DNA from: Xiphias gladius
Lineage: Eukaryota > Chordata > Actinopteri > Istiophoriformes > Xiphiidae
Length of the DNA stretch: 64,000 nt
Reading direction: 5' to 3'
Assembly (NCBI RefSeq): GCF_016859285.1
Contig: NC_053417.1
Location: 10,615,206 to 10,679,205 of the forward strand
In this document: positions 1 to 11,948 of the stretch, one piece after another
Numbering within the stretch: the first letter of the stretch is position 1
Layout: each line of letters starts with the position of its first letter
Notes under the pieces: model-generated
The model's database searches: none
Seen by the model: the letters and a program-made list of their open reading frames with translations, nothing else
Told to the model about the DNA's origin: nothing
Made by a program: the position numbers and the translations under genes

Positions 1-743
1 TTCTATGATTTTTTTCTTAATTTGATCACCTTAAGAAAAGTTAAAGCAATTATTAAGGTTCATAATTACTTTGTAAATCACTTTGTGATTGAGAAGAGCA
101 GGAACAATTTCTGAGAAGGTTGCGCAGGGTTACGCTGCCAACATGTGTTCCAGGAATTAAGAGGCTACCGATTATAGTAAACATTCAGTAACTTCACAGT
201 AACTCTATAACTGTGCTATGTATACTATTGTAAACCATGTTCAGCCTTTTATATGTCATACCAGCCAGGTTAAATAGCCAGTGTTGGGCCATTCACATCA
301 ATGGAAATGGGAGACTGCTTCTGTGTGAAAACGCTGAGAAATCTTGTTGAACTGTGAACTTTTAAAATGAATCTGAGGTCCTGTTGTCCTTGTCCCATTA
401 CTGTGTGAGCACTGTTTTTTCAGGGCTATGTAGGAAACTTTTACAGTAAATAGTTATTTCCTCTTTATTTAAAATCAGCAAAATAACCAAAGGGATCAGC
501 CCAACTCTCCAATATTGTCTCACTACTTACAATTACCCTCCACCCTCTGTTCAATTTTCAGTTTCAGTTTGACTCAAGCAAGATCAATGATTTTAAATTT
601 AACTAAGCTTACTAAGTAATCTTATAAAAAGTTAATATTAAATGAGAATAGTAAAGGAAAATTGTGAGTGACATAGATCAAACAGACCATGAAACACAAA
701 ACATCCAGTCCACTGCTTCTCTCCCTTTCTTTTTTATATTTAC
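1..743 (-). other. shmt2 intron 2 (partial)
   Basis: This AT-rich stretch follows the donor of shmt2 exon 2. I see no further SHMT exon, RNA gene or recognisable repeat in it. Confidence 0.6.
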
Positions 744-2068
744 CTCTGATGCAATAAGCTCCAGTCCCCGGCACTGCCTGTCCTTCTCCTGCTGCAGGAG
801 GCTCCACATCTCTGGGTCATCCTGGGCCAGGCTCTCCTGTCCCGTCCAACCACTGGCGTTGCTGAGGCCTCGCCTGCACGACTCCACAGTGATCTGGCGA
901 TGTGGGCCCACACATCCTGAAACCCTGGGGAAGAGGGACTGCAGCATGGGGTGGTGGATAAACACACAAGAATCATCACAGTCAACAACTAAATATCCAC
1001 TTTTTAAATAGTGGTTTTAAAACTGTTCTTTGTCACTGTAAATAATATGTAAGTTCGATTTGGGAAGACCCTGGAGAGATAGTTCTGCTCTAGGTTTAGA
1101 AAACCTTATTGAGGAGATAAACGTCAATTCACAGGATCTGATGCAACTCTCCATTGTGCTATAAGCTGTGCAGAGTTGAACAGTTTCTGAAGGGTTCTGT
1201 TTCGTTGTTGTTGTCCAAGATTGCTCCTTTGGTGTCTTTTGGAAGGCTCATGAAGAGTAAGCCTATACAAAAACACTTTGATCACTCAAAATTATAATAC
1301 TTTGCACTGGGGGTTTGGAAACAGGGGAGTTAGAATAATGTGTTTTTTGATGTTCTAAACAATCCATTAAATGAAAGGCAGTGAAAAACCAAACGTGTAA
1401 TTCGGTGGAGCAGTTTCGGAAAACCTTGGACACGAAAAGTGTAATGTGGGCTGGCAAGACACGCAGTGACATAGTTATCAGGGTCTTGTTTGTTGAAGGC
1501 AGCTTGTAGCTGCATGATAGTTACATAACTATGTGTTAGTTTGGCCTAATACACAGATTACTTTTCAAGCATAAAAATGTGTTGAAGCAAGTCTCCTTTC
1601 ATCTTTTGTGTTCATTATGTTTTCTAAGCCTTGACTATATTAAGTGTTGCATAAAGCGCAGACTGTACAGTCAATTTTCATTCAACAACACAAAAAATAT
1701 TCTGGGACAAACAGTGGTGCTCTTTTCTGTTTTGACAACCTGAGATAATCACAGTTATTAGACACACACGTTGACACTTATACAACCAAACAGACAAATT
1801 GAAAATATAGCGTACACAATGTGCATCTTCAAACCAGACATTTCTATCAGGGATTAAGTGACCTGGAGTGAAAAGACTGACCTAGTTTGCGATAATAAGT
1901 GATTTAGTCACAACTGCTCTTAGGAGCGGGAGAAAAGAACTTTTAATATAGATACAAAGGGATCTGTGCATGTATTTTTTTTTTTTTTTTTTTAAAAGCT
2001 CAAAACTAAATACATTATTAAACAAATTTACTCACCCGTAATGTTTGCCTTAATGACAAATAAAGCAT
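744..2068 (-). CDS. shmt2: Mitochondrial serine hydroxymethyltransferase, first two coding exons (partial)
   Basis: SHMT2 is a PLP enzyme that converts serine and tetrahydrofolate to glycine and methylene-THF in mitochondria. Coding exon 1 is 2068..2036 and encodes [11 protein letters not shown], close to the human SHMT2 start as I recall it (MLYFSL), followed by a GTGAGT donor. Exon 2 is 938..744 (65 codons, acceptor CTGCAG, donor GTAAAT). It carries the rest of an Arg-rich presequence and then the conserved catalytic-domain start WTGQESL...DPEMW...[15 protein letters not shown]. Both exons are phase 0. The acceptor at 938 was chosen over the stronger-looking CCCCAG at 925-927 because only it keeps frame. 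The next exon, expected to begin NFCSRA, is not in 1-743, so the gene continues left of the window. The PLP-lysine region is not visible. Its upstream neighbour on the same strand is nxph4, as in human. Family assignment is firm; the exon 1 join is well supported by phase and by the N-terminal match. Confidence 0.9.
939..2035 (-). other. shmt2 intron 1
   Basis: This intron separates the 11-codon first exon from exon 2. It contains a T-run near 1976-1993 and nothing else I recognise. Confidence 0.6.
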
Positions 2069-2356
2069 GTCTGTGACAGCAGAGGGCTGGGAAAACAGAA
2101 CACTTTCAAGGTGCAAAGGGTGAGAGTAAAAACAGCACTGGGAGGGAGCAAAGGACATGCGTACTATGTATCACTGATAAAAGTGACTACATCTATAAAT
2201 CATTTGGTTCCTGTCTTTGAAGAAGAAATATCTAATCCAACATAGCTACTGTGCATTGAACAAGCTAGGAATTCATTTTATAGTAAAGAAAAAAGCTCTT
2301 GAAGTCAGTTTCCAAAACTACAGATGATTCTGTCCCTAAAGTTGTATCTATTTTGT
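2069..2356 (-). promoter_or_regulatory. Compact nxph4-shmt2 intergenic spacer / shmt2 promoter candidate
   Basis: The shmt2 start codon (2068) lies about 290 bp downstream of a candidate nxph4 poly(A) signal (2357-2362, minus). The shmt2 5' UTR and core promoter should therefore fall here or overlap the nxph4 3' UTR. No TATA box or CpG island is evident. Confidence 0.35.
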
Positions 2357-2362
2357 TTTATT
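2357..2362 (-). terminator. nxph4: Candidate nxph4 polyadenylation signal
   Basis: AATAAA reads on the minus strand here, about 375 nt downstream of the nxph4 stop codon. It is the only canonical hexamer I noticed between the nxph4 stop and the shmt2 start on that strand. Use is inferred. Confidence 0.45.
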
Positions 2363-2737
2363 AATGAGCCAAAAAATCACATTTTGGATTTAAAGTCTTC
2401 ACGTCTATTAATGCATTTTCAGAAAACAAAATTCATACAACACTACACATAAAGTTATATCATGAATCAAGTCACAACATGGAGCTTTTCATTGGATGGG
2501 TTTGGTTTCAGACAGCACAAAGCTCACATTCTAAAACTCATCATAAACACATTCTGCTATTAACACATTATCACAAGTTTTGAATCAAACTGCACTCAGA
2601 GTGATATGTTGACAATGTGTTTTTAACGGCGTAGAAAAACAGTCAATCTCAAACCTATTTTGAAAACTGAACTCGTGATTTTGAAGGATGTATGAAAAGT
2701 CAGTGTTTGACGTCTCATTGTCAGCCTCGCTGATCCA

Positions 2738-5700
2738 TCATCCAAAGTGCTGTTGGTTGTGCTCTGTCTGAAAGTTGTGGTCTGGACAAATTTTCTGCAC
2801 CAGCCTGTAATCGGTGCCAGTGAAGGCGATAAAGATGCATATAACCTTAAAGGGTTTGGCACAGATCCAGGCTGCCTGGGACTGGGTGTTTTCTGAGTAG
2901 CAGGTCTGCCCCGGGTCGTACATGCAGGGCTTGGTCTTCTTGGACCGGTTGGTTCTCTGGTACTCGATCCGGCAGTTTTGCTCGGTCACCATCATCATGT
3001 CCTGCTGCTGCTTCTGCTGGCCGTGAGGGGTGGAGCTGGTGGACTGCGTGGGGCTCTGGAACTGAGACATCATGTCCGGAACCAGGACTGAGTTTTTGAC
3101 GTGAGCGCTCTGAGTTGCAGGATCCAGAACTTCCCATCCCACGGCTTTGGAGGGTGGGACGATGCTGACGGATATGTTCCCCAGATGGGAGGAATTGTGG
3201 CGGAAGTAGACGCTGAAAGTCCCGTTGATGTGGTCCACGATTTTGCCCGTCACCAGGAGGCTGAACTTCACTGTTTTCACGTTGAAGTAAAAATCACCCC
3301 AGCCCAGGATCTTCTTGGCCTTTGGGGATGTTTTAGCAGGAGATTTGGATTTGGGAGGAGGGTGGTACAGATACTGATCCTGGGCTTGGGAGAAGTTCTG
3401 TGGCCATCCGTACGGGCCGAGCGAGCCATAAGCAGGTGTTTTGTGTTTGGTGGAGATGATCTGTAAATCTTTGGAGATATGTTTAACCTTCAGTGCAGCT
3501 ACCACGGCGTCTCCTGTTCCTCCTTCCTCCTCCATCCATTGTTGGCTCTGAAAGTCCAAGGGCTTGGCTGTTTCTTGGACCTGCACAGAGCAAAACATTA
3601 ATGAAAGACAATGAAATTTTGTAGCACTCTTTTCTTCTCATTTAGAAGGTCAATTCAAAAATAAGAAAAAAAACCCATATTTTGCCTTCCTTTTTTTTTT
3701 TTTTTATTATCGCTTGTGTCAACCTTTTGGTTCAACTTTTCCAGTTTTGGGATAACTGTGTCTTAGATTCTGGCCCCCCCCCCCCCCAATATTCTAGATG
3801 TAAAGAGAATTTTTCTTGTGATGTTCACAGAACTGAATAATTACATTTCAAAAATGTTAAACATTATTTCTAAAAAAGTGTCTTTGTTATTCTGTATAAT
3901 CCAGAGACCTTATTGTGAACAGTTTGCATTTGAACTACTATCTACCAAAGAAATTGTCCCTATCAAAACTGCCGACAGTGTCTTCTGTGGATTATCCAGA
4001 GGAATGGGGACACTGGTAAGACATGTTGTTGGTGATTTCTTCTGTGCTATAAGCACAACAAACAAAATCCTACTGGATATCTCTAAACTTAACTGTTTGC
4101 TTGGCCAGATACAACTAGAGATAAGTGAGAAAATATGTTTTTAGAGTAAACCAACCCTTAAAAGGAGAGAATAAAAGGAAAAACGTACCATGTTTTGACT
4201 TTACTTTATATTAATGGGTGTGCAACTGGTGGAATTTGTTCAGAGTACAGCATGAAAAAAAATGCTCAGTACCCTGTGACAGCAGCACTACAACACTACA
4301 TGCGTATCTGTACAACCTGTCTTTTAAGAACCTGTCTTTTTATTATGCAAATTAAACTTCTTGTTCCATTTCATTTCAAGAGGGGACAACAAAAGTGTGT
4401 TACTGAGTAATAAGTCATAACCTGATCTATAGTTTAAATGTTTTCCAATAAAAGATAAGTTCATGTTTTTTTTTTAGGTCGAAGTTGACATCAGGCTTCG
4501 GCAGTCCGAGTTACACAAATTAAACAGGTTTCTTGCAGAATTTCAAAATCACTCTTTGTGTTACTATCCCTTCACTGCAGCTCAGCACAGAAACACTGTC
4601 TGTGGAAATGCAACGGAAATGCAATGACTAAAAAGATATCTCAGACAGGGCCAGTTAAGTTTTCAAGGGGACAAAAGAAAACTGCACTTACTTTCCAATA
4701 TACTTCTCTGACATGTTTCCTTGGTAAAATTGTAACTGTATTGTAACACTATACCTGAGTTTATATTACTCCACATTCACCATAGCTACTCACAGATAGA
4801 CTCTATCATATCAATTTTAGCTCTGTACTATGAAAAGTGACAAGACTGATCAGAGAAAGTACTTTGAATCACCAGCACGACAGCAAATGAAGGACAGTTT
4901 CACCCCAGCTACGCTACAAGGTAGCAGATAATTGATTCAAATAATTATGCTTTGACATGTCAGGTCCTGTGAATGAGAACAACTTGAAATTGACTGTGAT
5001 CAATACTGTAGGTCAGCTCCTTCAGGCAAGGACTACAGGAAGGAACATGCACATACCCACACACAAAGTCACATTCATATTGTCATTAACACATTTTAAT
5101 TTGGTTGTCCTCCCTCATACTCTCGTTCCCTTGTTGAAACTCTCAATCCTCTTTTCAGTGCGACCTTGATAATGAACTGAATCTATGGGTTTATTAATCT
5201 GTGTTTAGAAGAGAGAGGGACATAGTCAACACATGGGTCACTATTGAAATTACTGCAGAGAGTCAATAAAATGATATACATTTATAGTAGTTAATGTATG
5301 AAAACGTAAAAAATATGCAAACCGTTTACAGCATCTTTTTCCATGTTGAGCTTCCTCTCAGCCGAACATGTCTCAGCTGTCTCAAAAACAAAAAAAATCC
5401 CTTTTCTCCTCCACCTCATCCCCTTTCCATTCTTGAATTGATTTGTCTTACACACTTGAAATTAATAAGGGATTAAGCTTTCACCTGGATTCACCTTGTC
5501 AGGTTATTATTTCATACGAAGAGCAGGTCGACGTCTTATTTGCAACTGTTTCCGCATTGCATTTCCCCGTCACCATTCACATTGGCCTCCTTCCTGTTAC
5601 TGTCCCTCACATTTTTGTAAATACACTGTTATAAATGTATCTCAGACATACGTAAAAGCTCGATTTCCTTTGTCTTTTCCTGGAATCATACAAGATGATA

Positions 5701-8112
5701 TGGTATGGGTGAACAGCTCGCAGATCATTTGCAAAAATTTTGCAGCACATCAGTATGATTTGCTAAGCTGCTTTACATTTTTTTACAATGTTAATATCTG
5801 AAAAAATTGCCTACTAAATATAACAGTACCATTTATTCCTCCAATATATACTGAATGTGGAGAGACAAACTACTAATGCATTTGTATAAAGTGCAGAATT
5901 TATTGCAACTGATTGCTTGAAGTGTTAAATACTTTGAGAAGTAGAAGTTGTTTTAGTCGTAGTCGTATCCGTAATAGTTTGATTTTCATAGCTCACACAG
6001 AGAAGGAGATATCGGTTACATTCAGAATGTCAATTCCACCTGGCTGTCCCCTTCTGTTAAAAAATAGCACTACACAGAAAATATAAAAGAAGCGCGACTG
6101 TGAACATTAGCTGCATGTTCAGACTGATGAAGCAGCTTATTATAAGGCAGGCAGCTACCTGCTGTTGTGTCTATTAAAATGCACAAATCCCAGTAAATCC
6201 AGTCATAAGTGAGGATGTTTATATGACTGATATTTCTGAGATTCACTGCACAGTTGACATGCGGCACTGTGATGTGTTTAAATGTAACAAATGTAAAGAC
6301 ACAATCATAGATATACCAACGTTAACAAACACAACCAAGGGTCAAAACGAATTGGATCCCCTCACTAGTCAGGTGAATCCAGGTGTCAGACTTTAATTTG
6401 TAAATTCATTCATTGAAAACACTTAATTTCTAGTTTCATCATGATGTGTCGAAGGCAGATGGAGTTTTAGGGTTATTCCCCACCAGATTTCTGAATATAC
6501 AGCTCCCAGGATATCATTATTTCTTACCAGCAAGTGGGATGCACATCACCCCTAACCACCCGAGCCCTGTGTGCAAATCACTGCCTCCTCCCGTAACCCA
6601 GTGAGCTCCAGCTCCAGTGTCTATTGTTACGAGTCTAAAACTCCAACTAGGTGCTGTTCTCACCTACCCTATTTGGAGCCCACTCTGTGACAGCCTTGTC
6701 ATTGGCTCTGTGTCAAGATGCCAGCACAGAGACTGCAGCTGAGCAACAGCGGTGGAGTGAATGCAAGCACAACACCTGTGCAAAAGCTCCTGCAAAGGGA
6801 AAAAACTGAGAGACCTGAGAGCTGCAATGACATTTTTGAGGTCAGAAAGAACATTCTTGATTCTTGCCATGGGCTAAAAGGACACTTAATGTGTCGGTTT
6901 TTCAGACTTAACAAAAAAAAAAAAAAAGAAGTGACAGTGTCTCTCAAAACCCAGGGTGATAAAACTTTTTCAAACTGACAAAGACTGAGCAATCATTTAG
7001 TTCAAGTAATAAAGCACTTTGAGGTGCTTTGAGGTTTCACCTGACAGCTTCACTGTTAACGTTACAGATGTTGCAGTCGGCCACTCATGCGGCACAGTGA
7101 AGAAAGTTCAATTAAAGACAGGAAGAGCAGATTAAATTACAATTATGCCTGAAAGAGAATTACAGACCACACGACTGGAACTAATTAAAATTTTGAAGAT
7201 GGTACGTATTCATTTTGGCTGGACTTCGCCATCTAATAAAAGAGTCAACTTTGATCAAGCCCCAAGACGTTCTCAAATCATGAGATACGAGCGTTCAGTT
7301 CTGAGTCTGACTGTAGAACACCAACATATCAGGACAAAAGACCAGTGCCAATTTTGTTCCTTGAATAAAACAGCATATCTCAAACTTTTCAATGGGAAAT
7401 TTCGAAGATATGAAAATCCAAGTCGAACCTCAAATCAAAAGAAACCAAGAAGTGAGGTCTCAGCCAAGTGTCAATAAAATTCTAACTGGAGTCAAACCTG
7501 ATCACAAATCAACTGACTGACTGGACTCCTCACCTCTTCAAATAATTCTGAGAATGGGCTCTGCGGCCAATGTTACCATGTAAAGTTCCCCTCTATCCTT
7601 TAAGACTACCACAAAGCTGTTTTTTGTGTTTGTTTTTCAATTTTGAGATCTGAATAATTTCTGAGAGTGTACATTTGCTAATTTGGTAGATATCTCATTT
7701 TTGTAACAAAAGACTTCAAAAATCTTCCAGAGATTATTGTTGCTGGTTGATTCTCATACACATCCCCGACGCATCCCTCCATCAAGAAAAAACAAAAACA
7801 AAAACTTAAAACAGCTGGAAAAAGCGAAACAAATCAAGACCGCTGCTTTATTGTGCATCGATGCCGCAATATGATGAAGAGCGGCAGAACCAGAACATGT
7901 GGGAAAATTCTTGATGAATTCTTTGACAATATATTTGTTTAACCAACTAGCGGCACAGATAAGAAGAAGCTCCCAGTGCCAACTCCAACGACACGTTATG
8001 GTAACGGTGATAATAGGCGCACAGCCTCAGGAGCAGAGCAACTGATCTTACTCACCGCTGAAGGCAGAAGCCACAGACAGGTGATGGCAAAGTTCAAACG
8101 CAGAGCCCTCAT
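2738..8112 (-). CDS. nxph4: Neurexophilin 4 (secreted alpha-neurexin ligand)
   Basis: The predicted secreted glycoprotein has 299 aa from two coding exons: 8112..8056 (19 codons) and 3580..2738 (280 codons plus stop), joined in phase 0 at a GTGAGT donor and a TGCAG acceptor. Exon 1 is a textbook signal peptide, MRALRLNFAITCLWLLPSA. Exon 2 has a variable N-terminal propeptide-like part and then the family core GWGDFYFNVKTVKFSLLVTG. Next comes KIVDHINGTFSVYFRHNSS, with three close N-glycosylation sequons (NGT, NSS, NIS), then a Gln/Met-rich linker. The C-terminal six-cysteine block includes AAWICAKPFKVICIF. Neurexophilins bind the LNS2 domain of alpha-neurexins at synapses. The nxph4 call rests on the shmt2 neighbour (same order and strand relation as human) and the FYF variant in the core; nxph3 is the main alternative. 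A K-A-K-K basic site just before the core is a plausible processing site. Confidence 0.88.
3581..8055 (-). other. nxph4 intron 1 (4.5 kb)
   Basis: No additional exon of the family is needed or seen. The interval has a C-run near 3774-3787, an A-run near 6911-6925 and unremarkable AT-rich sequence. Short open frames on both strands show no family resemblance. Confidence 0.6.
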
Positions 8113-8369
8113 TTTGCAGCAGCCGCAGCAACGTTTCTCCGCCCGGAGAGTCGGCAGGGGAGAGAGTGTCTTGAGAGGCAATCTGCCCGAGTGAAGAAGT
8201 GGTGATTTACCGAGTTAAAGCCTCCACTCTCTTCAAAAGAAGAGAGGACATTCCGCAGTGAGAGACTCAAAAATCATCAAGATCTGGAGTGAATAGTCGG
8301 CTCATGGCTGCCTCTCCCTCCCACCAGTTCTCTCTCTCTCTCCCCATCTTTTCTTCCTCTCTCCACCCA

Positions 8370-8370
<1 letters not shown>

Positions 8371-8414
<44 letters not shown>
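8371..8414. repeat. (CA)n microsatellite, about 22 units
   Basis: An uninterrupted CA dinucleotide tract lies about 260 bp upstream of the nxph4 start codon, that is, on its 5' side. Confidence 0.95.
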
Positions 8415-8415
<1 letters not shown>

Positions 8416-10017
8416 CTGGTCTTACCATGACCGAAAATTAAAATAAAGCATAGCTTCATGTAAACTGTGTTCAGTAAGAATTAACGAAGGGAGAATAATT
8501 CGAGTTAGTTTTTAGACTAATTAGTAACGTTTCTAACAGAGACAATGTCGCACATTAAATATTCTCTCTCCCTCTCTCTCTCTCCCTCACTTTCTTTCCT
8601 CACTTGCCTCCCTGCCCATTTTCACCACCTGGTCGGCCCTTATTATGCCTCGTCAACCCGGCGAAAGGCGCCCTCAGGCGGACACAGTTTGACAGCCCCC
8701 CGACCCCCCGCATGCTTTAGCCACTGGGAGGCTGACGAAGTGACAGGGGCTCTCTCCGGGAAATGTAAAGATCACTGACAGGTCTGGTGAGATTCTGCCA
8801 CTGCCTCAGCCTGGGAGGGTAATTTCAGGCCAGCAAAAACACTGCGCGTACTAACCAACCAGACAAGCTGTCTCAAACGAGGAAGCATAATGAGAACCTG
8901 TGTAAAAACAGAAACACGTAAAGTTTCATGCTTCCACGGGTTCAAGCACCTCAACATTTTAAACTGGCTGTTAGTTTATTAACATGTTTTCTGTGTAATC
9001 CTTGATGAATATGAAGCCCCAAGGAGTGTCTCCGGATTATAAAAGTGATTGGAAACATCTATCCCGATTTAAAAGGACAGCAAAACAACATCAAACGTAT
9101 AATTACATTGATTTTAACAGGGTGTAGAACCAATACCTTAATGATGGGTGGCCTTATGGCAGCCATTTTTGTTTGGGTCAACGAAGTCGAGACGCACCTT
9201 GTGAAGAAGGTTAAAATTCACATTCTTGCCCGCGATTTAGGGAACATCTTTTGTGCACCCAGCAGAAGAGACGAGTCTTTGGAGATTGCAGACACCTCTT
9301 CAAAACGCGGTAAATGTCGCGGAGTTTTTAATAACGGCAGTAAATTGTGCTTTCTGAAGTGCCCATAGTGTCTTGTTGTGTTCAGAGTTTGTCATCTATT
9401 ACATCTGCAACCTACTCGCGACATCTATAAAGCTAAATAGGAGAAGTTCGTTTATATTTAGCATAGTATATTTAGTGCGTAGGTGGGAAAAGTTTAAGTG
9501 AAAAGTTATTCCAGAGTAGAAACGCTTTCAGGTAATCGGGATAAATGTGCTGGTCAGATAACTGGTGTTTTTAACTTAGCTGGTTACTAAACTTAATGGA
9601 GAAAGGTCACCGTGTTTATAAAACTGGGATAAAGGGGGTCATTATCACCTTTACAGTGGGGACTACCCAAGAAGGTGTTAGCAACATGTCGTTACATCTT
9701 TTTTTTCCCCCAGTGCTATGGGGCCCGCGTCTATGTGAGTTGGCTACAAGTGCCAAAGTCAGCCATAAAACTCTGGAGTGGCCCCTCGAAAAGACCACAT
9801 TAGTAAAACTATGGCCGCTTGCTCTAAGAGATCGTTACTTTAGTCCATGTCTTCGTTGTCAAATGCTGAATGGGGAACGTAAGCTAAGTAAGAGTAGATT
9901 TTTTTTGGGGGGGGGGTTCATTTATTAAAACATGCTGCCATAAAGTATGCAGCCAAATAGAAATACATTATCTAATAGTTAAACACCCGATATATTCTCA
10001 CGATACGGACGTGTTGA

Positions 10018-10330
10018 ACCCGATAGCAGGGGTTGAGCGGAGTACTATCTTGGCAGAAAGCTCTTTTGTGCGCATGCGTAGTAATAGTTGCGAGTAGCTG
10101 AAGAACAGCAACTATTTCAGTTAATTGGAAAAGCATTTCACGTCCTCGCTTTACTCAAAGCTCACGTAACGTTTCGAAGAGAGGAAATGGAAAGACATTT
10201 TTTTCCATTGTAGAAGGGATCGTTTAAAAAAAAAAAAAACAGAGGCGTGGCCATGGGTCGCCTTTATCCCACAATGCATAGCGCACGTATGGCAGTTACA
10301 AGCTAAGCTGTTTACATTTAAGTGTCACAC
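10018..10330. promoter_or_regulatory. Possible orphan promoter with NRF1-like and ZNF143-like motifs
   Basis: TGCGCATGCG at 10069-10078 matches the NRF1 core. TCCCACAATGCA at 10267-10278 resembles the ZNF143/SBS core. Both are typical of CpG-type housekeeping promoters, and CpG dinucleotides are more frequent here and up to 11.1 kb than in the flanks. No coding exon could be tied to it. It could be an unannotated non-coding transcript, a distant first exon, or chance. Confidence 0.3.
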
Positions 10331-11948
10331 GCAGCGTTTTGGTGTAACTATTGGAGGTTTACTCCATTGTAAAGTGGGGTTATAGTTTATATATCTGAAT
10401 TCCAAGCCACTTCAGTAATGGTATTTTTTATTTTTTTGCACCTTGAAACCTAAGTGAGGACGCTAGGGCAGAGAATGGGGTGGGCCTCGCAGACGACAAC
10501 CGGCAGAACACTCTTGTTTCTCTTCAAATCGCATAAATCTTTCGCCTTTTACTAAAGATTTCCGTGGAGAGGAACAATAAGAGTTATATCTAATTTTTTG
10601 ATGCCCTGCGAAAGCGGGGCTTCCTACTGGTGTAAAATACAAACAAACAACTGGGAGATCTGCTGGTCCGTGACACTGGGACTTCACCGTGCAATGGTGT
10701 GAGGCGACACATGTGCCAGTGTCACCCCAGCAAGTCTGTGTGTACTTGTGGCGATACGCGTTCCGGGTCTACGGCGGAGGAGTTAGACACCTGCGTATCT
10801 CGTCTTTCTCTCGGGAGCCAAACCCCGTCCGAGGTATCTCTAAACAAACACTAAAGAGTCCCAGCTCATGTACAAGATACTTAAAATACAGTAAACACTT
10901 TCCGAAGCGGACGGGAACCGACTCACTTGTATTGCGTACCTAAGACCACGGTAGGGCGCACACTTCGACATAAACCCGAGCTACAATGACGGCTCACCGC
11001 ACAGTGTGCCCCATACCGACTTATCGTAAAAAAAACCTTTGTCTAGTCATGAACCCCGGAAGTGTCAAAGTTAGAAGCACGGGTTTGCCGAGTTTTTTCC
11101 TTAGAATGGAGTGTTGGTTCTCAGTTTCAGTGACACAAATGCCAAATATGTAAGCAGACGGGTGTGGCAGCAGAAACATAGTGTACATGCGCATCCCTCC
11201 GAAGACCTTTTTTTTTTTTTTTTTTTTTACATGATATGAATATGAATAATGAATGTCCACAAACATCATTTTCGGGAATATCAGACAGCGAATTCAAAAC
11301 GTGAAACGCTGAGCTACACATAGGACTGCATGACCCGTGGGTTGGACATGATGTGAGTGGCTGCATTTCGCCAAGCCGCCAGTGAGGGGAAGAAATACCC
11401 CAGCGGCGCAAAAAAAAAAAAAAAAAAAAGTGCGGGAAATTGCAAAAAAGAAGAAGAAGAAGCAGCAGCAAAACAGAGAAAATAAAAACAAAATGTCGAT
11501 CTCCATTATAACTAATATGAATGCTCTATCTTTGCCACAGGCTGTGAGAAGGTTTTCTGTAGTCGTTTACGGATATATCGTGAACATCACTGACATTCAA
11601 AGTTGCATCGCAGCCGTCCGTCCTGTGAAGACGGTGAAGGAGTAAGAGGAGCGCTTCTGCACCGATTGAATAAAACTTGTTGCTTTGTTGTAGTTGTTGT
11701 TGTTGTTGTTGATGTTAAGGGAACGAGACCAGAGAAAGAGGGAATGCAGCTCAAGCAGCCGAGATAGGTCCACGTGTAAAATCTTCTTATCCTGTGAACT
11801 GCTGATCATTATTATAGTCAGAGGTCACCCTGCCAGTGAAGTCCTCAGTTGAGACCAGTCAGGGATGCTCATGATGCTGTAAAGACCGAAGACTTGACAG
11901 ATTGTGACAATGTGCTGCCACTTAACAGCAACAAGAAGCTGGGGACAC

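Larger units (their letters stand above)
8113..11948. other. Intergenic region upstream of nxph4, no gene recognised
   Basis: The first few hundred bases are the nxph4 5' UTR and promoter side: CT-rich tracts at 8321-8360 and 8560-8590, and a CA repeat. Several 80-115-codon open frames occur, but none has a recognisable domain and homopolymers explain some of them. I looked for ndufa4l2, which sits next to SHMT2 and STAC3 in human, and found no match. The 10.0-11.1 kb part is richer in CpG than its surroundings (separate entry). Simple repeats include a T-run at 11210-11228, an A-run near 11410-11429 and a GTT run near 11689-11711. Confidence 0.5.

Noticed and set aside
664-1011. Plus-strand 115-codon open frame across the shmt2 exon
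   Set aside because: It is the antisense shadow of the conserved shmt2 exon 2 and has no domain of its own.
9045-9928. Two open frames of about 107-110 codons (9045-9368 and 9596-9928)
   Set aside because: No recognisable family, no splice context, and composition like the surrounding intergenic DNA; the second ends in a G-run. Could be chance.
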